Assembly: GCA_030765055.1 (NCBI GenBank)
Contig: CM060947.1
Span: forward strand, 102,155,672-102,219,671
Length of the DNA: 64,000 nucleotides
Reading direction: 5' to 3'
Source of the DNA: Mantis religiosa
Lineage: Eukaryota > Arthropoda > Insecta > Mantodea > Mantidae
A program made the position numbers and the translations under genes. Each line of letters begins with the position of its first letter. Position 1 is the first letter of the stretch. Shown piece after piece: positions 27,201 to 39,500 of the stretch. A model generated the notes under the pieces. It saw only the letters and a list, made by a program, of their open reading frames with translations. It was not told where the DNA came from and did no database searches.

Positions 27201-30200
27201 CGCCAATCCAAATTACCCTTATATGGAAATGTTTTGTTATTTTTTAAATTCTCAAAGTTAGTTCCAATGATTTTGATTAAGATATCATATGTTAAGATAT
27301 TTCCAAGAAAAATATAAATTTTTAATTTTCTGTGCATAACCTGTTAAGTCCTCTTCAATTCTTAATGACCTTTTTACAAATAGTAAACAACATGAAACAG
27401 ACAAAAATCCTGTTGCACTAAAAGTGAAATTGTTTGTCAAATTGTTTTATGGCATTACCTATTTCTAAGATATTCTTTGCTAATGGTTTGACTATTGACT
27501 ACTTATGCTCTTCTCAAAGTCATCACATGGTAACCTCCATTTTAAAAATATGACTATTGGTATTATATTTTTTATATCTACAACAAATGTGTAAATGTGT
27601 AATGAAAGTTTTCTTGATTATCAAGAAGTAGGCAAAAGCATGAGCTTTTGTAAGAGCAGTTTGTATAAAAGTGAGTAGAGAAATCATGGGAATGCAACAC
27701 TCAAGAGTTATATTAATTGTGTTTCATTTTGCACATTTGTTCCCCACAAATAACACACTATTGTTGATTTTCTGTTTCTTTGTATTTCAGTTTTCTATGA
27801 TACATCTTGAGCCTCACACCAATGCTTCTTTTTATTTTGTTAATGTAACCTTTCTAAGATTCATTGCAATTTATCTCATATAAGCCAGGCTGTTCCCTAA
27901 CAATTTTGCACATAATCATATTTGAATGAGCTAGTAACAGCGAATGCGAGTTTAAATTTGTGGAAAAGAAGGATTTTGAGTTGAAACATATCACTTACAT
28001 TTGTCTAGATGGCAGGACTAACTTGTTCTCATCGTCAAAGTGAACAGCTGATTCATGTGGCATTGTTCAGAGGGCAGCTGTTGTTTGTTGAAAATCTAGA
28101 GGTGGAAGAATGCACTTTCTACAGTGGTTTTGGTGATAGGCAATTAAGATTCATTAAATCATGTTTTGTGAATTTTATAATTAAAATCTTTCCCCAAGTA
28201 TCCAATTGTATTCTGTATTTGTGGACTTTAGGAGTGTTGGTTTCCAGATTATATGCATACAGCTTTCATCACCTATTAGAATATTAAAATGTTTTTCAAA
28301 CTTCAAATTTTTATATCATTTCCTCACATCAGTTTTGCCTGATGTGTGAAGAGGTAAGGGATCCAACGATTGCAGAGCTTCCTGACAGGAAGTTTTTCTG
28401 GTGATACAATATTTACAACTATTTGAATCTGATAATATGAGCAATGCCCACAACATGCTCTCTGCTTTCAACACCTTTTCATTCATTCTTGCTGAAGCTA
28501 GCATCCTGCACACTCTTCAACTTCAAAGAGAATGACTTCGTCTTCTTAACTCTGCAAACCATTGATAAATGGTAGATTGTGAAGGGCAAAGATCTCCAAA
28601 TGCATGATGTAGTCTTTCAAGCTACTCTCCCTCCCCTAATCAGACTTTAAAGTTGTAGAAAATCATAGTACAAAAGTGCTCTCACTTGAGTTCCACCCTA
28701 GCATCTAGAGCAGCAATACCTAGATGTACACACATAGCAGTGCTGGAGCATGCTCATGCTTACACACCTACTATCTGCACCTCAATCTCAAGCTAGAAAA
28801 AATTGTTTTGGTGTGAACTGCTGAATGGATAGCTCAATGTTACCCATTCTCAAAACTTTCAGAGTAGGTCTTATCTCTCTCAAAGATACAGTGAGTAGAC
28901 AGAGGTACATGGAAACAAACACACCTTTCCCACAAGAATTATATGCTACTGAATATACATAGGATATTTGCCACTAGTTTCCACTATAGCACATCAGCTG
29001 CAAATTAATCAAGGAAAATTTTTAAGATAGTATGGAATTATTAACAGCGCAGTCTCCAGATCTTACCATAAATGATATCTATTTATTAACTGCTTCAGCG
29101 ATGGCCATTTAAACCCTGCATGGGCTGGGAACTAATACCCAATAAACAAAACAAGACATTTAAATTGTTAAATGCTGTAAAAATGCTTCATGTATCTTCC
29201 GTATTTATTAAGTTATTTAAAAAAAACTGGTTTAAAACCCTTTAAAGGCAGTATACATCTACAGTATCAATAAAGTAGAGACTAGATAGTCAACATGAAA
29301 AATTCAATGCCATGGCCGGAAGTCGAACCATGGATCTCCTGGTTTCCGTCCAGTCACTCTAACTGATTGAGCTACATGCCGTCCTGACATTAAACTCTCC
29401 AGTTGACTCATATATTACCCTGGTAGACCACAAGGACCTCTTGTATTCGAGATACACAGTTTGTGGCGACTTACTATCGTAAGTACTTGAGTCCCAGGCT
29501 TCATCATTTAACTCTTATTATTTTAGTTAATTGATGGAAATTAATCATTTCTTCACACTAGTCATGTATGGGTTAGGTTAATGTCAGGACGGCATGTTAG
29601 CCATGGTAGTCATTGGGTTAGAACGACTGGACAGAAATCAGGAGATCCGTGGTTCAAATCCTGGCCATGGCATTGAATTTTTCATGTTGACTCTATCTAT
29701 CAAAGACCTTAGCCTATACATGGCTAGTGTGAAGAAATGATTAATTTCCATCAATTAACTAAAATAATAAGAGTTAAATGATGAAGCCTGGGACTCAAGT
29801 ACTTACAATAGTAGGTCGCCACAAACTGTGTATCTCGAATGTGAGAGTACCTTGTGGTCTACCGGGCTAATATATGAGTCAACCAGAGAGTTTAATGTCA
29901 GGACGGCACATTGGCCATGGTAGCTCAATGGTTTAGAGCAACTGGACGGAAACCAGGAGATCCATGGTTCAAATCCTGGCCATGGCATTAAATTTTTCAT
30001 GTTGACTCTATCTATCAAAGACCTTACCCTATACACGGCTAGTGTGAAGAAATGATTAATTTCCATAAATTAACTAAAATAAAGTAGAGACTATTACACA
30101 AATATACATATTTGTTGCAAAGGCTTCACTTATCTTAAGAAATTGGTGTTAATACTTCTTTCTAATGGAAAAAAAGTAGAGAATATTTAAGTTAATTGAT

Positions 30201-30559
30201 GGAAATTAATCATTCCTTCACACTCGCCATGTATAGACTAATACTTTACATAGATAGTAAATGGCATTGAATTTTTCAATTTGCCTCTATTTAAAGTAGA
30301 GACTATATTAATAAATCATTGGAATTTCATTACTTTGTTTCACTGTAGCAAAACCCATTCTTTGCATTGAACGCGTCTTATATTTGAGTCATTTTGTTTT
30401 GTGTGCATACAAACGAATGTATATATGTATAGCTGCATAAGCGACTTCTCCAGTTCAAGGTTTTAGGCTTCAGTTTATGCTATACTAAGCGATAATCATT
30501 GTATATGACACGCACGCACACACGCACGCACGCACGCACACACATGCACACACACACAT

Positions 30560-30599
<40 letters not shown>

Positions 30600-33500
30600 A
30601 TGTGCGCTGGAAAGAAACAAACCTCTTTGTCAGCATATGCATGTACCTCTTATTACATCACACTGAAGTTTCTGGTAGACTTATGCAGCTGTTTTTGGTC
30701 AGTATTTTAGTTATACTCTCTCAGTGTTCAGAGTGATTTCTTATAGCTATTGAGAGCTAAATGAATGGCACATTTGAAATTGTTAAATTTCAGTGTTAAC
30801 CATGGCTTATCCCAGTAATGTAGCAAATAAATAAGCTTGCATAGGATGTGTACGGGCTTCTGATATCACTTTAGAAAATGTGGAGTTTTTGCTATTTGAC
30901 ACGATTTGGATATTGATGGCGATAATGAGGGAGATGTTAAGGATATAGGTAGCAGTGAGGAAGAAAATGACCTGCTTCCTTCAGGTATTCATGAACAACC
31001 AACATTGGGCCAAAATAACTGAAACACAAACAAGACAGATAGACAAACATATTTTCTGGTGTACTGCTAACTCCTGACAGCCAACCAATTGACATTTTCA
31101 CTATTGTTTTCACTGCTGACTTACTGTCTCTCATTGTTACAGAAACAAACATATATGTCAGTATGGTGAAGGAAGCCCTGACCTCTAAATGCATTTAAAG
31201 GGGGAGAATTCAGAAGCAGACAGTGTGTGTGTTATTTGTAAACCTATATTAGACGTGTACTGGTCTACAGATGGCATGTTAGCTGCTCCAGTTTTTAGGG
31301 AAATAACGGGTCAAATATAGCTCACTCACTCTCTTACTCACTCACTCACTCACTTACTGCAAGTATGAAGTAAATTTCTATCCGGCTGGTCATGCGTCAA
31401 AATGATAGTTCTACAAAAAAAAAAAAAAAAAAAAAAGGCCCAAATGACCTTGTTGTCGACGGGCCCTAAAACACCACACACTCACTACAAAAAAAAAAAA
31501 AAAAAAACACAGTTATGTTACAAAATTGTCTACTCTTACTTTTGCTGTGCACAGCGTGTTATTTCCTGAGATAGGCATTTCATATTAGATCCACCCTTTG
31601 GTTCTTGAGATAAAACTTGCAACAATACTTGACTGTATACATATGTATGCTGGCCATGGCATACCATTTTCTGAAACAAAAGGTATATGACTGAATGCCT
31701 TTAGGGGAAATAAATATATCTATACTTCATTTTTTACAAAATTAGTATAATTCATTGTATTAGAAAGCTGGAAGTGCACAAATACAACAGTAAATGTATT
31801 TTATTGAATCTAATGCAAAAACATTTAAAGCAATAAAACATAATTTATTTCCTCATTTCACCATGGTAGTAACCTCAAAAACTGATACTACTAGCAATTT
31901 TTTGCCAAAAATTAATATTCAACTCAACTGAAACTGAAATAATGATTAAAATACTTTGAGTATCTAGTAGATTGGTTGCAGGATTTTTAGTAAGATTAAG
32001 ATGAAGAAATTTATCTTATACCTCAGTATTTACATAATCTGCTAGAACTGCATCCCAATAACACACCACGAATATAACACCATTTGGTAAAAGAGAAATA
32101 ATCCCCTTAATAGATTTACAAGATTTTCAAGACTGAACAAACATTGAACATTTGTACCCAATATTAATCTTAATCCAACACTGTACTTGTAATTTTCATC
32201 AACATTGACTATAGGGCTTAATGACTAAGATTAAAAGGTGAAACTTAAAAAATAACTATTCCTATCATAAATAACTATAGTTCATGTGGCTAATTACTTT
32301 ACAATTAAAGAACTCATTCATTTCTTCTGATTATGAAGTGTTTTATAGAGCATTTTCATAATTTTTATTTATTTTTTTTTTTTTTGTAATTTACGTCCTC
32401 CAACGTTAAGTCATATCGGACGATGAATGAAATGGATGAAATGATGCTCAAATGAGCCCGGGGTCCATGGAGCTTAGAGTTACCCAACATTCGTCTTACA
32501 GGATATGGGAAAACCCCGGAAAAAACCTCATCCAGGTAACTCACCCTGACCGAGATTCAAACTCGGGACCTCTTGAACGTGAGGCAGACATGCTACCACC
32601 ACGCTACCAAGGCGGGCATAAATTTTAAAGGATAATAATTAGTTATGCTTTCAATATCTAGCTTTCCTCTGAATACTGATGGAAAAAAATACTTTTGCTT
32701 CTGTTCTAGAACTATAATGAGACTATTACGAAATTTTAGTGCTAAGAGGTAATAGATGGAACAGTTGAACCCTTCAAAGACTGTCCTGTCTGAAAATCAT
32801 CTTATTAGTTGCCCAACTATTTGTGATAATTACTCGTTATAGGAACACTATTTCCAAAATTGTTAAGGAGAGAAATATAATAACTAATTTCATTCATACT
32901 TTAATGAACATTGTTACAATACTCACAGCACACTCCTGTATGCTTGTCTGCCAATCTTCTGCATTCTGCAAGAAACTAGAGATGGTTGTTTTGAGAACTC
33001 GTGAAAATACTTCAATCTGCTGTGCTGCTGTGGATATACTTGTTATTTCCCCTTGGAAACCAGCATCTGATATAAGCTGTTAAACATAACTATAAGATTA
33101 CTCCCTGCAAAGCTTAGTACATTACAGTTACATGAATAAGTTACTTGTATGTAATTCACACACAGAGTACATAATATAGAAAATTGTTTTCTACACAAAG
33201 TAAAAAATTAATATTTATAGATTTTGACAATCTAACATCAATTACTTTATCCTTTTACATTTATTAATGCTCTGATATATGAAAGTTCTACTCAGCTATG
33301 CTTTCCTAATAATTAGTCAATTATCACATTATACTTGGAACTTGACTGCATTAAAGAGTTACTAACTTGCTAATAATAATGTAGAAATCATATTTTCTTC
33401 AAACAACTATGATGTAAAAAGGTCTATATCACTTTCTGGTTTGAAATAAAATCATTATTCTTGGTAGCTGATTACTGCTGTTTTCGATTTATTTCTAATA

Positions 33501-36500
33501 ATAATGAATACTTCTCTTAACATAAAATATTCACATAAGAATTGAGTCTCCATTGGGTTTTGAAATAGTTCTTTTGTATAAACGACACCTGAATTAGCAA
33601 TTCTGTGGTTGCAAATTTAAGATTAACAGAACACTACACATTCACATTATCTAGTCAATAATCGTCACACACCTGATCTTCCATTTTAAGTGAGTAATAA
33701 GTATACATTACTTTCTTTGATTTTTTAAATGAAAGATTTCTTCTAGCATTAGGAAAAAGGACCAGTTGGGAAAATAAAGTTTTGGCTGGAATGTTCAGTA
33801 ATTTATTGACCGAATTAACTAATTTCAAATAACAACTCTTAACAAAGAACCAGAATCTTTTTCGGAAGTAATAGCTTTGCCTAAAGTTCACCAAATAATT
33901 CTGTTTTTCCCAATGCTGTTGAAAGCTGACAAGACCTGCATTCAATGTTTCCGATATAAAACCTTCTATTTGATCATTATGCTCTTCATTGAGATCCTGT
34001 ACCTGGTACTATGGATTAAGTATATTTGTTGTCAGACTGTATATATATTTAGAAACTGTTTTCTTTCTTTTCAACAAGATATAGTTTATCGAAATTTAAC
34101 TGTATTGGAACACCATAGTGAAGCGAAATAATTATTAAATTATAGATGGGTCGTATTTATTACACATCAGCTTCACTTACGTACCTACTCAAATTAGGTA
34201 CGTAAGTGAAGCTGATGTGTAATAAATACGACTTATCTATAATTTAATAATTAATAAGATATAGTTTGTCAGCATAAGCATCATATGATGTCCATATCAG
34301 TGAAAAGGTTAAAATACTGTTAATCATACCGTATTTTAAAACATTAAAAGTTCAGCTAACAAACAAATACCACATTATGTTAATTGATGGAAATTAATCA
34401 TTCCTCCATACTAGCCATGTGTAGGCTAAGGTTTTGGATAAACAGATTCAACCTGAAAAATTCAATGCCATGACTGGAATTTGAACCATGGATCTCCTGG
34501 TTTCCATCTGGTCACTCTTAACTGAGGGGTCCTCATATTCAAGATATACACCATTTGAGGCAACTTACTACTCTAAGTACTTGATTTCCAGGCTTCATCT
34601 TAAACCACTATTATTAAGTTAATTGATGGAAATTAATCATTCCTCCATAATAGCCATGTATAGGCTAAGGTTTTGAATAGATAGAGTCAACCTGAAAAAT
34701 TCAATATCTTGGCCAGGATTTGAACCACGGATTGGGATTTTGTCAGACTTGACTGATAGAAATTTCACCCACTTCACTTTTTATGTAAAACAACAGGAGT
34801 CTCAAATAAAACTAAATATAGTTTATGATAGATAGAGTCAACATGAAAAATTCAATGCCATAGCCGGGCCGATAGTAAGTCGCCACAAATGTTGTATCTC
34901 AAAAGCGAGAGCCCCTAGTGCTTTACTGGGGAAATTATGAACCAATTGGAGAATTTGATGTCATGACGGCAAGTTGGCCATAGAAGCTCAATGAGTTAGA
35001 GCGAATGGACGAAAACCAGAAGATTCGTGGTTCAAATCCCAGCCATGGCATTGAATTTTTCATGTTGATTCTATCTATCAAAAACTTTAGCCTATATACA
35101 GCTAGTGTGAAGAAATGATTAATTTCCATCAATTAACTAAAATTAAAAATAGTTTTTGATATAGCAATTAGCTAATAATTGGAAACGAATCAATGCTGTC
35201 GGGAAATTTATACCCTCATATATAGTTATATTAGTTATAAAACAATGTAACCTAATGTTGTCTAAAAATGACAAATGTCCTATTTTAGTTAAATCATAAC
35301 AGATTACTAAACTACCACTGTTGCCCAGATTTGGTCCTTGGATTACATGCTGAAGAAGGGAAATTAACTTCAATTTTACATAATTTCTCACAGAACATGA
35401 TTATTTCTGAGTGTATCTCTTTCACTTTGGTCTTAGTGCCTAAGATGAGTGCCTTTACCTTATTAATAATTAATCAATCATCATCGTCATTGTCACCATC
35501 ATCATCGTCATGATGATGATGTTGATGATGATAATACATTTTGCATAGGTTAAAGCCCACACTGTATTCATAGAAAATGAACTAGCAAATAAAGCAGCCA
35601 AGGAAGCAGCTCTTTAAAATTCTACAACCTTTGCACACAATAAGCAGCCTAAAAGCTCCATTATGAGCAAAGTTAAGGAGGAAGGACTACTTCGATGGCA
35701 ACAAGAGTGGACCAGCAGAACAAAAGGAGCTATATGCAGACAATTCATTTCATAAGAAATCCAGAGGATGAAGCAAAATATCCTAATCACTCCAGCCCCC
35801 CGTTGGGGAGGGATCCGTCCCCTTCAGCTGCCGTGGTGCGGGCGCTGTGGACCCCTAGCACTTGTGATACCACTGACATTACTAGTGGAACCTCGAGCCG
35901 AACATTCGAGCCCCTCCCTGATTGGGAGTTTTTCGGATTGGGTTGGACTCGAGGGGGCAGTGGTTGCCGATACCCATGGGAGATCGGGTACGTCTCCGGA
36001 CGGGGTTGAGGGAAGCCATATATTCCCGCATACTAGCATGCATAGCTAGTAGAAGGTGTGCTAGATCACCAGGCATCCCTACTGAGGTCTAATCGGTAGC
36101 CTTCTCCTTTGGGGTTGGCGCGCGTAAGTGGTGTATCCACTTCCATCCCGTCTTGAGTCCATAGGATCAGATGGGGGGGCTTGTTAGTCTCTAGATCTTG
36201 CCCTATGGAAAGCCCCACAGAGGCACTGGGTACCCTTTTGGGACAGCTCAGTAACTCCCTGGTCATTAGAGGGGAGGTCAGTCTTCACTCTGTGTGGATT
36301 GCCCTGGTAGATACCCTCGAGCTTATATATAATCACTCCAGCCCTGAAATCTTAATCAGCAGACACAGAAAAACTAAAGCATATCTCCAAAAGGTATGTA
36401 CAATAGAAGATGCCACATGCTCCTACCTAATGGAAGAACAGACAGTGCAACACCTAATATATAGATGTCCCAAACTCCAGAAAGAAAGAGACGAACTACT

Positions 36501-39500
36501 ATAAGCACAAAAAATAAATGGCCAGTGACTGAGGAAGTTCTCATCAACAATTACCTAAAAGACTTCAATACTTTTGTTAAAAAGTTAGACTTTGATACAT
36601 TGAACCATATAACAAATTAAGTGACAAACACAATGCAAACATGTGACAAACACAATGCAAACATGGCAGGTAGTATTGCTACTGCGATGGGACATGTCCA
36701 TTTAAACCAACCAAGGAGGAGGAGGTGGTGGAGGAGGATGGTTATAATTATATAACAGTTATAATAATTATATAATTATATATAATAATTATATAATAGT
36801 TTTATCATCATAATGTCAATCACAAGCTATTACAATAGAGTTTGTAAATCCAGAATTAATAAAAAAAATGACACATACTTTTATGGTAAAGTTCAACATC
36901 AAACAGTCTGGATACTCTTCTGCCAAGCGATATATCAACGACCTCCAAGTTGGGTGCTCTATCATTTCTGTCAGCCATGCAGGTGTCTAGAAACAAAGCA
37001 TAGGTATAATTAGAAACTTCTGAAAAAAAGTTATTAGAAAATGTTATCAAAATATTACTTTGTAATAATATGGCATTCATTTATTAAACAAAAACCATTA
37101 CAAAGCAAATAGAAAGAGCACATGAACCACATCAGTAAAGAAAGAATGCATGTTTTAATTAATAGATACAAACCAATAGCGAAAAGAGACATTGGACATC
37201 CTAGAAAAAGATAGGAATAGAAAGAATGCAGAGACGGAAGAGATTTAATACCTAATCCCATAAGTGCAGAAGAAGAAAATAACAAAGAAAACTACACCAA
37301 ATCAATTAGCCACTAGCTAAGGAGAACTTTCAAAAGAAAAGCCTGAGAACTCAAGAGTTAGTAATAAGTTTCAATAACATCAAACAAAATTATAATTTTA
37401 CTTGCCCAAACTGAACCATGCTGTATGAGTTAAAATATAAAGGGCTTACTGTCAGAACACTGAAAATCAAAGAAGATGTGTTTCAACATTATCAAAAAGA
37501 TAAAAAGGGAAGAAAGATGAAAAGAAATAAGTATACCATCTAGCATAAGATTAACAAAAATAAATAAATAATAGCAGTTTTATTACCTCTCCTTCTTCAG
37601 TGAATATTGTATCTGCCTTTTTAGGATCAAAAGTTTTAAGGATCATATCTTTGAGGTGATTCTCCACCATCGCTTGCACATCACCTACCTTCACACCTGT
37701 AAAGTACATTATTACAATTTAATTGTTAGGCAACACAAAGGAGAGCAAGTTGTCCAAATGGACCTTTGTTACTTGCTTCACTATAGTGTTGTTTCATTTT
37801 TTACTTTTTACCTAAATTTCTCAGTCTAATAGTGGATAGTGACTTAATTATAAAGCTCAAATTGATGTTAACAAATTTAATAAGTGCTACATAAGTGAGA
37901 ATGTTTAGGTAAGTTTACCTCAAATATATTAATTTGGAAATAAGTGTGACTATAATTGTACTTTCAATTGAAAGTAAAGGCATTTGGAAAACAACACAGA
38001 TTACCCCTTATGAATACACCCTTTCATTTTCTTTACAAATAGGAGTATTCATTTAAATCAAGCTACTTGCTATCCTGATTTCAAAATGGTGTTTTTCATG
38101 AGTACGCTCTAAGTAAAAGCAATTACCAGGAACAAGGAATCCATTAAAGTAAGTTATTTCTTTGAGAATACATTAACCCCCATTTACAAGCAGACTGCTA
38201 ATGTTGTATTTAATTGAAGCAAGTAGTAAAATTCACTTATGATGTGTTACGTACAGTCACCAACTTTACCTATCCTGAAGCAAAACACAGGTTTTCATAA
38301 TACAAGCTCTTCCTTCCATACACTTTATGTTATCATTAAATACTTACATGTATTTTGTTCCTGAAATTGCACAGATGCTAACAGGGTAATAATAACAACA
38401 GTTTAATTTATTTAACACCGCTTGCAACTACTAGGATCATCTCAATATCCCTGGTGTGCAGAAGTTTGTTCTGTGGCACCACTTTACTAATGCCACTATT
38501 CTTGGACTGAATCAAACCCACAATCCTGGGCAGAAGAAGTACACAACCAGCTTCATTAACCAAAGTGATCAAAGAAGTAAGCAAACATAAACAAACAAAA
38601 ATTTCACTGAATTTAACCAAATTTAAATACACTGGTAAGTTTTTCTTAAACGTTCTTAAAAAATTAACTCATAATACATAGCTTTTTCTTAGGATTTGCA
38701 TATAAATACTTAAAACTATGTATTGCTTTCATTCCATTATAAACACATGGTAGCTCAATGGGTTAGAGTGACTGGACGGAAACCAGGAGATCCGCGGTTC
38801 AAATCCCGGCCATGGCATTGAATTTTTCATGTTGACTCTATCCATCAAAAACCTTAGCCTATATACCACTAAGAAATGATTAATTTCCATCAATTAACTA
38901 AAATAACACTACAACTGTTTAGTATATTCTGATGCATAGCATTTCAACTTTCTATATGCAGAAAATCCATTATAATTCATAAATGTCATGAAACACTCCA
39001 TTTAAGCCCCTGTCAGTTTTTAAATAATTTGAGCTAGATGTGAAATGTGTCAACAAATGTTCCTTAAATTCTTATATGATGCTATGTGGTAGTGCATGCA
39101 CTTCAACATTACTTAGAAAATTAAAGTGTATCATAAAGCTAGCACTTTATAATTCAAAGAACACTGCATACCTACTTTTGGAAAACTTTGTGATATATGC
39201 AAGCAATTAAACGAACCCATACATCTCATGGTTTAGGATGAAATATTTATGTTGAAAAATAAGGATAGCAAAATGAACTTTGAAATTCTTCCAATCAGTT
39301 CCGTCAAACTGTTTTGCTTTGTGGTGTTGGTAGTAAAATAAAACAAAAGTCTGTTACCTAGCAACAAAACCAATAACAACAATGATAAATCACTGACTGA
39401 AAATGCAAATGGGTTTGATATAACTAGTCTTGTTATATATTAATATGAAAAATAGATCAACATTAGTCACTAATTATTATAATTTAATGAATGAAATTAC

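Larger units (their letters stand above)
29086..31330 (+). mobile_element. piggyBac-like element, 5' part, filled with SINE units
   Basis: It starts at a TTAA (29086-29089) with TTAACTGCTTCAGCGATGGC CATTTAAACCC, matching the left end of the copy at 61188. Shared blocks continue (CCCAATAAACA, AAAGTAGAGACTA, CATTCTTTGC, TGTTCAGAGTGATTTCTTATAG, ATGGCACATTTGAAATTGTT AAATTTC). At 30801 comes an ATG opening MAYPSNVANK, and near 31255-31310 YWSTDGMLAAPVF REITGQ, the piggyBac YWS.D..L..P.F..-type motif. Stops and shifts occur between. The rest of the transposase and the right end are missing beyond about 31330. Family A SINE units and a CA repeat are inserted inside. Confidence 0.72.

Noticed and set aside
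29086..34312. One piggyBac element running from the TTAA at 29086 to the TTAA at 34309
   Set aside because: NELF-D exons 6 and 7 lie between these ends, so the two fragments must be independent insertions.
36856..37080. The long minus ORF over exon 5 as a gene
   Set aside because: The NELF-D reading is in a different frame, bounded by splice sites; the longer ORF is a shadow.
38745..38905. Functional tRNA gene
   Set aside because: A and B boxes are present but acceptor stem pairing and anticodon arm are not convincing, and many copies with a common 3' body show it is a SINE.
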